Assembly (NCBI GenBank): GCA_023424355.1
Contig: JAFAEA010000408.1
Coordinates: 1 to 9,469, forward strand
Source of the DNA: Chloroflexota bacterium
GTDB lineage: Bacteria > Chloroflexota > Chloroflexia > Thermomicrobiales > UBA6265
DNA: 9,469 nucleotides
Direction: 5' to 3'
The translations under genes and the position numbers were made by a program. The notes under the pieces were generated by a model. The model had not been told where the DNA came from. It saw only the letters and a program-made list of their open reading frames with translations, and did not search any database. Each line of letters starts with the position of its first letter. Position 1 is the stretch's first letter. Below, in pieces: positions 1 through 5,883 of the stretch.

Positions 1-604
1 AACTCCCTGGGGCGAGGGTCGGCCAGGATGGCACATCGAGTGCACCGCCATGGCCCAGAAATATCTGGGGAACACCTTTGCGATCCACGGTGGCGGGTAC
101 GATTTGATCTTCCCGCATCACGAATGCGAAATCGCCCAGGCCGAGAATGCCACGGGCGAAGAACCGTACGTGAAGTACTGGATGCACGCCGCCATGGTGG
201 ATTACCAGGGCGAGAAAATGAGCAAATCCCTCGGCAACATGGTGTTCATCAACAAGCTCATCAAGGAATACTCGGCCGATGCCATCCGGCTCTCACTCCT
301 CTCCCACCACTATCGCGAGCGCTGGGAGTTCTTTGATGAGGAGATGCCACGACACGCTGCCAATGCTGCTGCCCTTTCGCTAGCCGTGAATGAAGCGAGC
401 GGCAATGGTGATGTACTGGACGCTTCCGGGTTCCAGAGTCGCTTTCTGGCGGCGATGGATAACGATATGGATACGCCCACCGCTATTACTGTTCTCGGCG
501 AATTGGCGGATGCAATCCAGTCGGCGGCGGGTGCCGATATTCGCGCTGCACAACAGACACTTCGCGATCTCGCTGGCCTGCTTGGATTGGTCCTTTCTGC
601 ATAG
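1..604 (+). CDS. cysS: Cysteinyl-tRNA synthetase-like protein, C-terminal part (5' end outside window)
   Basis: Class I aminoacyl-tRNA synthetase of the CysRS family, which activates cysteine with ATP and charges tRNA-Cys in the cytoplasm. The reading frame is open from base 2 to the TAG at 602-604, so about 200 C-terminal residues are present. Visible motifs are GRPGWHIEC, which carries a family zinc-ligand Cys, the IHGGG and FPHHE.EIAQ block with the zinc-binding His/Glu pattern, and the KMSKS ATP-binding loop at about 214-228. A helical region containing a DNDMDTPTA stretch follows. Only about 124 residues follow KMSKS, against roughly 190 in E. coli CysRS, so the C-terminal anticodon-binding extension seems absent. 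The mycothiol enzyme MshC has a similar short layout, but the AMAQKYLG and HHECEIAQ blocks look more like CysRS. No frameshifted continuation was seen after the stop. Confidence 0.9.
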   Translation, partial: TPWGEGRPGWHIECTAMAQKYLGNTFAIHGGGYDLIFPHHECEIAQAENATGEEPYVKYWMHAAMVDYQGEKMSKSLGNMVFINKLIKEYSADAIRLSLLSHHYRERWEFFDEEMPRHAANAAALSLAVNEASGNGDVLDASGFQSRFLAAMDNDMDTPTAITVLGELADAIQSAAGADIRAAQQTLRDLAGLLGLVLSA

Positions 605-615
605 CCCATATTGGT

Positions 616-644
616 GGCACAGATCAGGATCACAAGGCTATACT
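616..644 (+). promoter_or_regulatory. Candidate sigma70-type promoter for the rpsF-ssb-rpsR operon
   Basis: A TATACT box at 639-644 matches five of six positions of the -10 consensus. It sits 17 bases after a weak -35 hexamer, GGCACA at 616-621. Transcription would start near 651 and leave a leader of about 110 bases before rpsF. This is a consensus match only. The upstream cysS-like gene could also be cotranscribed, since no terminator is evident between them. Confidence 0.35.
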
Positions 645-712
645 TACCAGTCGGGACCCTGCTACGCATGGGTTCCGGTTGTGTTTCGTGTGAGCGGCGA
701 TGCCGCACCACC

Positions 713-743
713 TTTCTCTTCCGTCAAACGATGGCGGTAGAAA
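713..743 (+). promoter_or_regulatory. Hairpin in the rpsF leader, possible bS6:bS18 autoregulatory element
   Basis: Bases 713-717 (TTTCT) pair with 739-743 (AGAAA). Bases 721-725 (CCGTC) pair with 730-734 (GATGG) around an AAAC loop, with an internal loop of CTT opposite CGGT. The hairpin ends five bases before the rpsF ribosome binding site. In many bacteria an rpsF leader hairpin with a conserved CCG in a bulge binds the bS6:bS18 complex and represses translation. The position fits and a CCG is present, but here it can pair, so membership of that family is an inference. Confidence 0.3.
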
Positions 744-762
744 CCCAAAGGAAGGACCCCTT

Positions 763-1323
763 TTGGACAAGTCACAATATTTGCAGCCGCGTGAGTACGA
801 GATGTTGGCCATTCTTCTGCCGGATCAGCCGGAGGAAGAGACCAAGGCAAACATCGATACCATGCTTGGTCACATCACTGAGCAGAACGGCACCATTGAT
901 AGCGTCAACGCCGATTCCCCATGGGGCCGACGTCGACTCGCCTACACCATTCGCCACGAAGGTGTTGATTACCGCGATGGCCACTATGTGTTGGTGTACT
1001 TCACCGCCATGCCATCTGCCCTGACCGAAATCGAGCGCGATCTCAAGTTGGATACCAATGTTATCCGCTACCTGCTCCTGATCAACGATCCGGAAATGGG
1101 CGAGAAGTTCGACGAGAGCCAGATCGCTGAGGCTGAAGAGGCCGAAGGCGAAGAAGCTGCTGCCACTGAAGAGGCTCCAGCTGAAGAAGCAGCCTCCGAG
1201 GAAGCTCCGGCCGCTGAAGAAGCTGCCGAGGAGCCGGCTGCTGAAGAACCAGCCGCTAAAGAAGTTGCAGAAACCGAAGAAGTAGCTGAAGAAGCTGCTG
1301 CTGAGGAAACCACCGAAGAGTAA
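763..1323 (+). CDS. rpsF: 30S ribosomal protein bS6 with long acidic C-terminal tail
   Basis: bS6 binds bS18 on the platform of the small ribosomal subunit. The chosen start is the TTG at 763, seven bases after a strong AAGGAAGGA ribosome binding site (748-756). An in-frame ATG at 700 would add 21 unlikely residues and has no such site. The protein is then 186 residues. The core, roughly residues 8-110, has the family's REYEMLAIL beginning, a central SPWGRRRLAY block and an RYLLLIND ending. Residues 116-186 form a low-complexity Ala/Glu/Pro tail with about 29 Glu and a single Lys; most bS6 proteins end near 95-130 residues. It is first in the conserved rpsF-ssb-rpsR cluster, with ssb starting 21 bases after its stop. 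Identity is secure. The function of the tail is unknown. Confidence 0.95.
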   Translation: MDKSQYLQPREYEMLAILLPDQPEEETKANIDTMLGHITEQNGTIDSVNADSPWGRRRLAYTIRHEGVDYRDGHYVLVYFTAMPSALTEIERDLKLDTNVIRYLLLINDPEMGEKFDESQIAEAEEAEGEEAAATEEAPAEEAASEEAPAAEEAAEEPAAEEPAAKEVAETEEVAEEAAAEETTEE

Positions 1324-1344
1324 TCAAACTCGAAGGAGAATGCC

Positions 1345-1869
1345 ATGAGTTTCGCCAAAGTCACTATCGTTGGTCGATTGGGTCAGGATCCGGAATCCCG
1401 GTATCTTCAATCCGGTACTCTGGTTATCTCCTTCTCGATGGCGGCAGATGGCCGGCGTCGAAGTGGCGAGCAGCCAAGCACCACATGGTTCCGTGTGAGC
1501 GCATTTGGTGAACAGGCAGAGCGCCTGGCCACCATGGTGGAGCGTGGCTATATCGCCAAGGGCCGCATGCTTTATGTAGAAGGTCAGTTCGAGGCCCGAC
1601 AGTATCAGGGCAACGATGGCCAAATGCGAACGTCCAATGATGTGAACCTCACTGATTGGCAGTTCATTGGCAGCGGCAATCAGGATCAGCAGGGTGGCGG
1701 TGGCAGCCGCGGCAACTTTGGTGGAAACCAGGGTGGCAACCAGGGCGGAGGAAATCAGGGTGGTTACAACCAGGATTCCGATTCCGGCTCCAGCTACGGT
1801 GGTTCCGATTACGGCAACAACTACCCCACCGGCGATGATCAAAGCGATATGAACGACGTGCCATTTTAG
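1345..1869 (+). CDS. ssb: Single-stranded DNA-binding protein SSB
   Basis: SSB coats single-stranded DNA during replication, repair and recombination and recruits partner enzymes through its C-terminal tip. The ATG follows AAGGAG (1333-1338) by six bases. The protein has 174 residues. The OB fold covers about residues 1-108, from the KVTIVGRLGQDPE strand through TTWFRVSAFGEQAE and YVEGQFEARQY to a final LTDWQFIG block. Residues 111-160 are a flexible Gly/Asn/Gln-rich linker with repeated GGNQGG units. The end, DDQSDMNDVPF, is the acidic partner-binding tip, close to the canonical DDVPF or DDIPF. Its place between rpsF and rpsR is the usual one for the replicative SSB. Nothing suggests a phage or plasmid paralogue. 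Confidence 0.97.
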   Translation: MSFAKVTIVGRLGQDPESRYLQSGTLVISFSMAADGRRRSGEQPSTTWFRVSAFGEQAERLATMVERGYIAKGRMLYVEGQFEARQYQGNDGQMRTSNDVNLTDWQFIGSGNQDQQGGGGSRGNFGGNQGGNQGGGNQGGYNQDSDSGSSYGGSDYGNNYPTGDDQSDMNDVPF

Positions 1870-1895
1870 GCACCTACAGGATTTGGTAGATAAAA

Positions 1896-2252
1896 ATGAC
1901 TGATTCGCAGAACACAGAAAATCGAGAGTCTCGTCCGAGCCGATTTGGCGGCGCCCAGGGTGGCGGTCGTCCAGAGGGCGGTCGACCAGGCGGACCACGT
2001 CGCGGCGGCGGCGGTGGACGCAGCTTCGGCGGTTCCCGCCGCAAGGTGTGCCAGTACTGCACCGATAACATCCGACACGTTGATTACAAGGATCTCGCTC
2101 GACTCCGACGCCACGTCGGTGAGCGCGGAAAGATCGAGCCACGCCGCAAGCTTGGCACTTGCGCCCGTCACCAGCGCTCTGTAACGGTAGCCATCAAGCG
2201 CGCGCGCTATATCGCACTCTTGCCGTTCACCAGCAGCGCGCCACGCGGCTAA
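1896..2252 (+). CDS. rpsR: 30S ribosomal protein bS18 with Gly/Arg-rich N-terminal extension
   Basis: bS18 pairs with bS6 in the small-subunit platform and contacts the central domain of 16S rRNA. The protein has 118 residues, against about 75-85 usually. The core is residues 48-118: RRKVCQYC, then IRHVDYKDLARL, KIEPRRKLGTCARHQR and IKRARYIALLPF, all family signatures. Cys52, Cys55 and Cys89, with His92, suggest the zinc-binding version. Residues 1-47 form an extension with about 16 glycines and several arginines. The ATG at 1896 has only a weak upstream purine stretch (GGTAGA at 1885-1890), so translation may depend on coupling to ssb, whose stop lies 26 bases before. rplI, a common next gene, is not found after it. 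Confidence 0.96.
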   Translation: MTDSQNTENRESRPSRFGGAQGGGRPEGGRPGGPRRGGGGGRSFGGSRRKVCQYCTDNIRHVDYKDLARLRRHVGERGKIEPRRKLGTCARHQRSVTVAIKRARYIALLPFTSSAPRG

Positions 2253-2268
2253 GTTGCTGTAACGTCGG

Positions 2269-2297
2269 TTTAGAGAGACGCGTTTCCTGGGCATAAT
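2269..2297 (+). promoter_or_regulatory. Weak candidate promoter inside the post-rpsR hairpin
   Basis: TTTAGA (2269-2274) and CATAAT (2292-2297) are separated by 17 bases and match four and five of six consensus positions. A start near 2304 would serve the parvulin gene at 2377. It overlaps the terminator hairpin. It may be a chance match, and no better promoter was seen between the hairpin and 2377. Confidence 0.25.
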
Positions 2298-2324
2298 CTC
2301 CCGTGGGGCGCGTCTTTCTCTTTA
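2272..2324 (+). terminator. Terminator-like hairpin after rpsR
   Basis: AGAGAGACGCG at 2272-2282 pairs with CGCGTCTTTCTCT at 2309-2321. GACGCG/CGCGTC is perfect and the outer part pairs with one offset. A pyrimidine-rich run and TTTA follow. The loop of about 26 bases may fold further, with GGG pairing to CCC. The position right after the ribosomal cluster supports an operon end. The long loop and imperfect U tract lower certainty. Confidence 0.55.
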
Positions 2325-2376
2325 TCGGCCAATCGAATCATTCGGGCAGTAGTGTCAATGGAGGGGTCAGGCATCC

Positions 2377-3915
2377 ATGAGTGACGAGAACAAAAATCAA
2401 CCTGCATCGGGCAATGCTCCCCGAGGTTCACGACGCAACCAGCAGGCAGGCAATCAACCCAGCAAACCAGTCACCCGTCCCAAGCGCGGTACCACCGGTA
2501 CAGCTGCGCCCAAAAAGCACATGACCCAGCAGCAGAAAGAAGCGATGTACCAGCGATGGCTGTACATCGGTCTTGGTGTTGCTGCCGCACTCATTGTGAT
2601 CTCGCTTGGTGTTGGTGCAATCTGGCAATACCAGATTATGCCGAACCAGGTTTTGGCCGAAGTAAATGGTGAGAAGATCACTCGCCGCGATTACTGGAAG
2701 TATCAGGATGTAACCCTGTACAACCAGGCCCGTGTCTATGAAAACATGGCGAAAGAGTACACCGGTCAGGAGCAGTCTCAGTTCCTCCTCTACTCCACCC
2801 AGTTCGATAACGCTCGTGCCGATGTTGAAGGCAGCACCGAGGTCAACGACGCCACTCTGGCGCAGATGATCGAGGATCGCCTCTACGTTCAGGCAGCCGA
2901 AGAACAGGGCGTGGATATGAGCAACCCGGTGTTGGTGCAGCAGGCGCTGAATACCTGGGCGCCAACTGATTCGCCGATCTCGACTCCATTGCCATCACCG
3001 ACAATGATTCCGCAGCGCGCCGAATGGGCCACGGAAACTGCAGTGGTGATGCAAACGCAGGAAGCCGAACAGGCCGCAATGATGGGCACACCCATCGCCG
3101 CGACTCCGGTAGTTGCCAATGGCACACCGATGGCCTCGCCAGTGGTTGCATCTCCGGAAGCAACGCCAGATATGGTCGTCATTGAAAGCAGCGCCGAATC
3201 CGACTACCAGACATTCCTGAACGATGTTCTGCCAGGAACCGGTTTGAGCGAGCAGGAGTACCTCGATCTCTTCGCGAAGCCACAGGTGGCCCGTAAGCAC
3301 ATCAATGCCGAAATCGTGAATGGCATTCCACAATCTGGACCACAGGTTGAGGTAGAGCACATCATGGTGAGCACCGAAGAGTTGGCCAACGAGGTCTACA
3401 CAGACGTGAACAATGGCGATCAGTCCTTCGAAGACATTGCCAAGGTCACCTCCACCGATACTGCCACAGCACCGAATGGTGGCAAGCTCGGTTGGGTGAC
3501 GGATGGTGAACTTCCGGACGAAATCAATGCCGTGATCTTCAACATGGAGCCAGGCGATGTCTCGGAGCCGATTCAGACGTCGTACGGCTGGCACATCGTT
3601 AAGGTAACCGGCAAGGAAGACGATCGCGCACTTTCCGAAACGCAGTATCAGACTGCCATCGCCAAGGCGCAGAGCGATTTCCTTGAGCAGGCCCGAGCCA
3701 ACAACGACATTTCGTCGGATCACTACGATCCAACCCCGGCACCGACGGCTGCTGCATTCGCACCACCAGCCGGCGCACCGACTCCAATTGTGGCGACACC
3801 AGTTTCCGCACCGGATCTGAGCGCGACTCCGGTATCCGGCCCGGCGATTCCAACCGGTTCTCCGCAGGCATCGCCAGGAGCTTCTCCGGTGGCGTCACCC
3901 GTAGCTACGCCGTAA
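2377..3915 (+). CDS. Membrane-anchored parvulin-type peptidyl-prolyl cis-trans isomerase (SurA/PrsA-like)
   Basis: This is probably a foldase that isomerises prolyl bonds in proteins outside the cytoplasmic membrane. The ATG lies after a GGAGGGG site at 2360-2366. The 512-residue protein has a basic, polar cytoplasmic N-terminus (1-60), one membrane segment (about 61-83), then a SurA-N-like helical chaperone region (90-195 and 273-315) split by a Pro/Thr/Ser/Ala-rich insert (197-266). The parvulin domain lies at about 324-415, with the characteristic VEHIMVST, GGKLGWV and YGWHIVKV stretches. Residues 452-512 are a second low-complexity tail of ATPVS and ASPVA units. The segment may act as an uncleaved signal anchor; no lipobox Cys was seen. 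It is apparently a separate unit after the ribosomal cluster. The exact family name (PrsA, SurA or PpiD-like) cannot be fixed by eye. Confidence 0.88.
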   Translation: MSDENKNQPASGNAPRGSRRNQQAGNQPSKPVTRPKRGTTGTAAPKKHMTQQQKEAMYQRWLYIGLGVAAALIVISLGVGAIWQYQIMPNQVLAEVNGEKITRRDYWKYQDVTLYNQARVYENMAKEYTGQEQSQFLLYSTQFDNARADVEGSTEVNDATLAQMIEDRLYVQAAEEQGVDMSNPVLVQQALNTWAPTDSPISTPLPSPTMIPQRAEWATETAVVMQTQEAEQAAMMGTPIAATPVVANGTPMASPVVASPEATPDMVVIESSAESDYQTFLNDVLPGTGLSEQEYLDLFAKPQVARKHINAEIVNGIPQSGPQVEVEHIMVSTEELANEVYTDVNNGDQSFEDIAKVTSTDTATAPNGGKLGWVTDGELPDEINAVIFNMEPGDVSEPIQTSYGWHIVKVTGKEDDRALSETQYQTAIAKAQSDFLEQARANNDISSDHYDPTPAPTAAAFAPPAGAPTPIVATPVSAPDLSATPVSGPAIPTGSPQASPGASPVASPVATP

Positions 3916-3929
3916 TTTGGTAGTTCTAC

Positions 3930-3970
3930 GATCATGGCGGGTATCTCATTTGCAGATATCCGCTATGATT
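3930..3970. repeat. Long inverted repeat between parvulin gene and downstream membrane gene
   Basis: Arms at 3931-3946 and 3954-3969 pair over 16 bases, with two G-T wobbles and no mismatch, around a seven-base loop (CATTTGC). It begins 15 bases after the parvulin stop. No T-run follows on either strand, so it is a poor intrinsic terminator. It could stabilise mRNA ends, act in factor-assisted termination, or be a protein-binding site. Its right arm contains TATGAT, a -10-like hexamer without a matching -35. Confidence 0.6.
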
Positions 3971-4029
3971 AACCATCATCAGTATCAGCATCGTTACCCC
4001 GCCTGGCGGTGAGAGAGGATTCGGCCGTT

Positions 4030-4920
4030 GTGACATCACGAGATGGAAACAATAGAAATCGACCGATGAGCGGTTCCACACAACAGCCGCGCACACCACA
4101 ACGCCAGGGATCGAATTGGGAACTGGATGCAGATGAGCTCGAACGATACATGTCTGGCCAGCCATCCCGCGAACCAAGATTCGATCCTTACGGTCGGTCC
4201 CAGACAGATGGTCGAACTGAGCGACAGCCGGTTCAGCAACCTCGTACTCAGCAGCCTATGCGGCGAAATCAGCCGCTTCAGCCAGCATACGACGACTATG
4301 CTCCTGAACAGGAGCAGGAATGGGCAGACGACGATTACGGCTACGAATCCGAGCCGGAGTTCGATGACTACGCTCCCGAACCGGCACCTGCCCAGCCTAC
4401 CCGTCAGCGAAGACCGGCGCCGCGACAGCGACAACCAGAACCCGAGTACGACGACGATCTCTATGAGGATCCGTACGTTCTGGATGACGATGACGTAGCC
4501 CAACGACCACCACGCCGTGCTCCTCGACCAAACCGGGGGCGCCCGGCCCGACCGTCGGCCAACTTTACGCTGCCACCAGCAATTGCAGAGACACCGATCG
4601 CCAAGGATCGCACGGCCCTAATCATGGCTGGCATTGGCATCCTCAGCGTTCTGGTGATGGTGATCATCGTGGCGACACGTCGGGATATGCTTCCGGAAAT
4701 TATCTTCACGCACGTGAATGCGAATGGCGAACCACAGAATCTCCAAACTGCCAGCGCAATCTGGAACCTTCCGCTTATCGCTGGAATGGTCACACTTATC
4801 AGCCTGATTGCAGCATGGTTCCTTGCCCGCTGGGGCGAGTTCTTGCCACGATTCCTCCTTGGTGGTGCACTGGGCGTGCAGTTTGTGACCTGGGTGGCAG
4901 TGATCGCTTACCTCTTCTAG
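4030..4920 (+). CDS. Membrane protein with disordered N-terminus and DUF1648-like C-terminal region
   Basis: The role is unknown. The chosen start is the GTG at 4030, about ten bases after GAGAGGA (4013-4019), giving 296 residues; a GTG at 4009 in the same frame lacks such a site, and the ATG at 4066 is another option. Residues 1-190 look disordered, first rich in Gln/Pro/Arg, then with acidic Asp/Glu/Tyr patches (about 88-158) and a basic Pro/Arg stretch (160-180). Three membrane segments follow, near 195-216, 245-267 and 275-296. Between the first two, a LPEIIFTHVNANGEP stretch resembles the P..I..H.N..G.P signature of DUF1648, the domain beside SdpI-type membrane proteins. The N-terminus is probably cytoplasmic. 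Whether it is cotranscribed with the parvulin gene is unclear because of the inverted repeat between them. Confidence 0.75.
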   Translation: MTSRDGNNRNRPMSGSTQQPRTPQRQGSNWELDADELERYMSGQPSREPRFDPYGRSQTDGRTERQPVQQPRTQQPMRRNQPLQPAYDDYAPEQEQEWADDDYGYESEPEFDDYAPEPAPAQPTRQRRPAPRQRQPEPEYDDDLYEDPYVLDDDDVAQRPPRRAPRPNRGRPARPSANFTLPPAIAETPIAKDRTALIMAGIGILSVLVMVIIVATRRDMLPEIIFTHVNANGEPQNLQTASAIWNLPLIAGMVTLISLIAAWFLARWGEFLPRFLLGGALGVQFVTWVAVIAYLF

Positions 4921-4923
4921 TAC

Positions 4924-4952
4924 TTGCGACAATTCCAAAGAACACGTATAGA
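4924..4952 (+). promoter_or_regulatory. Candidate promoter for the TIM-barrel gene
   Basis: TTGCGA at 4924-4929 and TATAGA at 4947-4952 are spaced by exactly 17 bases and each match four of six consensus positions. The start would fall near 4959, giving a leader of about 40 bases to the ATG at 5000. The -10 box overlaps the palindrome described next. This rests on consensus matching only. Confidence 0.45.
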
Positions 4953-4979
4953 ACTATCAGTGATGTCACTGATAGTTCT
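4950..4979. promoter_or_regulatory. Perfect 30-base palindrome: operator or terminator
   Basis: AGAACTATCAGTGA (4950-4963) is repeated inverted and without mismatch at 4966-4979, leaving TG in the centre. It overlaps the candidate -10 box and start point of the downstream gene, the usual place for a repressor operator. Alternatively, as RNA it forms a 13-base-pair hairpin followed by TTTCGTT and could terminate transcription from the upstream gene, whose stop is 30 bases before it. The two roles are not exclusive. Confidence 0.7.
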
Positions 4980-4999
4980 TTCGTTATCAAGGGGGCACA

Positions 5000-5821
5000 A
5001 TGTCTCAGGTTCTGACCCGCAAATCCGTTTCGACCTGGTCGCTCCATCGTACGCTTGGCAACTTTGTGGCCGATGATTCGGCGGTGGGCGGTGGACCATT
5101 CATGTCGCTACCGAACATCGATGACGGCATCAGTTTGCTTGAACTCATTCCGGAGTTGGCTGCCCACGGTTACAACACGGTGCAAATCGTCCATTTCCAT
5201 TTGGAATCGACTGATGCCGATTATTTGGCAGAGGTGAAGGATGCACTCGCCACCAATGGTGTCCACCTCGACGCGCTGTTAATTGATGATGGCAATCTCA
5301 TGGCAGACGATATCGATCAGCATATGGATTGGTACAACCGCTGGCTCGATGTCGCCGAGACACTTGGAGCCCAGCATGCCAGATTGTGCGTGGGCAGAAA
5401 GTCTCCAACCACCGAGCTTCTGCATGCATCCGGTGCCAGGCTCGCGGAGCTGGCGGCGAATCATCCACAGGTCCGAATTCTCGCGGAGAACTGGATGGAA
5501 GCAATTCCGGATGCAGCATCTCTATTGACGGCGCTGGAGACGGCTGGAGATGGCGTGGGCGTGTTGATTGATCTGGCGAACTGGTCGCCCCCGGAAAAGT
5601 ACGAGGAGCTCGCGAAAATCGCGCATTTTGCGGAGGCGTGCCATGCGAAGTGTGTGTTCTCGGCATCGGGGCCAGATGAAGTTGATTTCCGGCGCACCCT
5701 CGGCATCCTGAAGGATGCTGATTATGATGCACCCCTCGCTTTGATCTACGATGGACCGGACGACGACGAATGGGCTGCACTCGAGCAAGAGTGGCAAATC
5801 GTTCAATCCGTATTCGGGTAG
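5000..5821 (+). CDS. Sugar phosphate isomerase/epimerase-like TIM-barrel protein
   Basis: Member of the xylose-isomerase-like TIM-barrel superfamily (AP endonuclease family 2 fold), whose enzymes mostly isomerise or epimerise sugars or sugar derivatives with a divalent metal. The ATG at 5000 follows AAGGGGG (4989-4995). The protein has 273 residues, typical of the family, and no signal peptide. Candidate metal ligands at strand ends are Glu163 (LAENW), Asp191 (LIDLANW) and His215 (CHAKC). The fourth ligand, normally a Glu near the C-terminus, is not obvious: the equivalent strand reads LALIYDG. His65 and His67 (VHFHLE) are also near the expected active site. It stands alone, with its own candidate promoter and a terminator 18 bases after its stop. 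Substrate and reaction cannot be told from sequence. Confidence 0.8.
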   Translation: MSQVLTRKSVSTWSLHRTLGNFVADDSAVGGGPFMSLPNIDDGISLLELIPELAAHGYNTVQIVHFHLESTDADYLAEVKDALATNGVHLDALLIDDGNLMADDIDQHMDWYNRWLDVAETLGAQHARLCVGRKSPTTELLHASGARLAELAANHPQVRILAENWMEAIPDAASLLTALETAGDGVGVLIDLANWSPPEKYEELAKIAHFAEACHAKCVFSASGPDEVDFRRTLGILKDADYDAPLALIYDGPDDDEWAALEQEWQIVQSVFG

Positions 5822-5838
5822 TAGGTTGAAAACCAAAG

Positions 5839-5878
5839 AAGCCGGCAGTCGTTTGACTGCCGGCTTTGCTTTCTCATT
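5839..5878. terminator. Bidirectional intrinsic terminator between convergent genes
   Basis: AAGCCGGCAGTC at 5839-5850 pairs perfectly with GACTGCCGGCTT at 5855-5866 around a GTTT loop, giving a 12-base-pair GC-rich stem. On the plus strand the stem is followed by TGCTTTCTCATTCT. On the minus strand it is followed by CTTTGGTTTT. It lies between the TIM-barrel stop (5821) and the coxM stop (5884), so it can end both transcripts. Confidence 0.9.
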
Positions 5879-5883
5879 CTGGG

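Noticed and set aside
1..604. MshC mycothiol ligase as the firm call
   Set aside because: The short C-terminus fits, but the zinc-site neighbourhood and EIAQ block look like CysRS, and the N-terminal half is not in the window.
700..765. ATG at 700 as the start of rpsF
   Set aside because: It would add 21 residues not seen in bS6, lacks a ribosome binding site and would absorb the leader hairpin. The TTG at 763 has a strong site at the right distance.
1120..1320. Purine-rich GAAGAAGCTGCTG-type repeats as a tandem DNA repeat or CRISPR-like array
   Set aside because: The pattern follows codon by codon from the Ala/Glu-rich tail of bS6 and has no repeat-spacer structure.
1068..2142. Long minus-strand open frames opposite rpsF, ssb and rpsR, up to 272 codons
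   Set aside because: They mirror the codon bias and low-complexity repeats of confirmed plus-strand genes, have no family features and no fitting ribosome binding sites.
2995..3723. Minus-strand open frame of 242 codons inside the parvulin gene
   Set aside because: It is antisense to a clear parvulin domain and shows no domain of its own.
4950..4979. A true tet operator
   Set aside because: The half-site sequence matches, but the classical operator is a 19-base palindrome with overlapping halves. Here the arms are separated by a different centre, and no tet genes are near.
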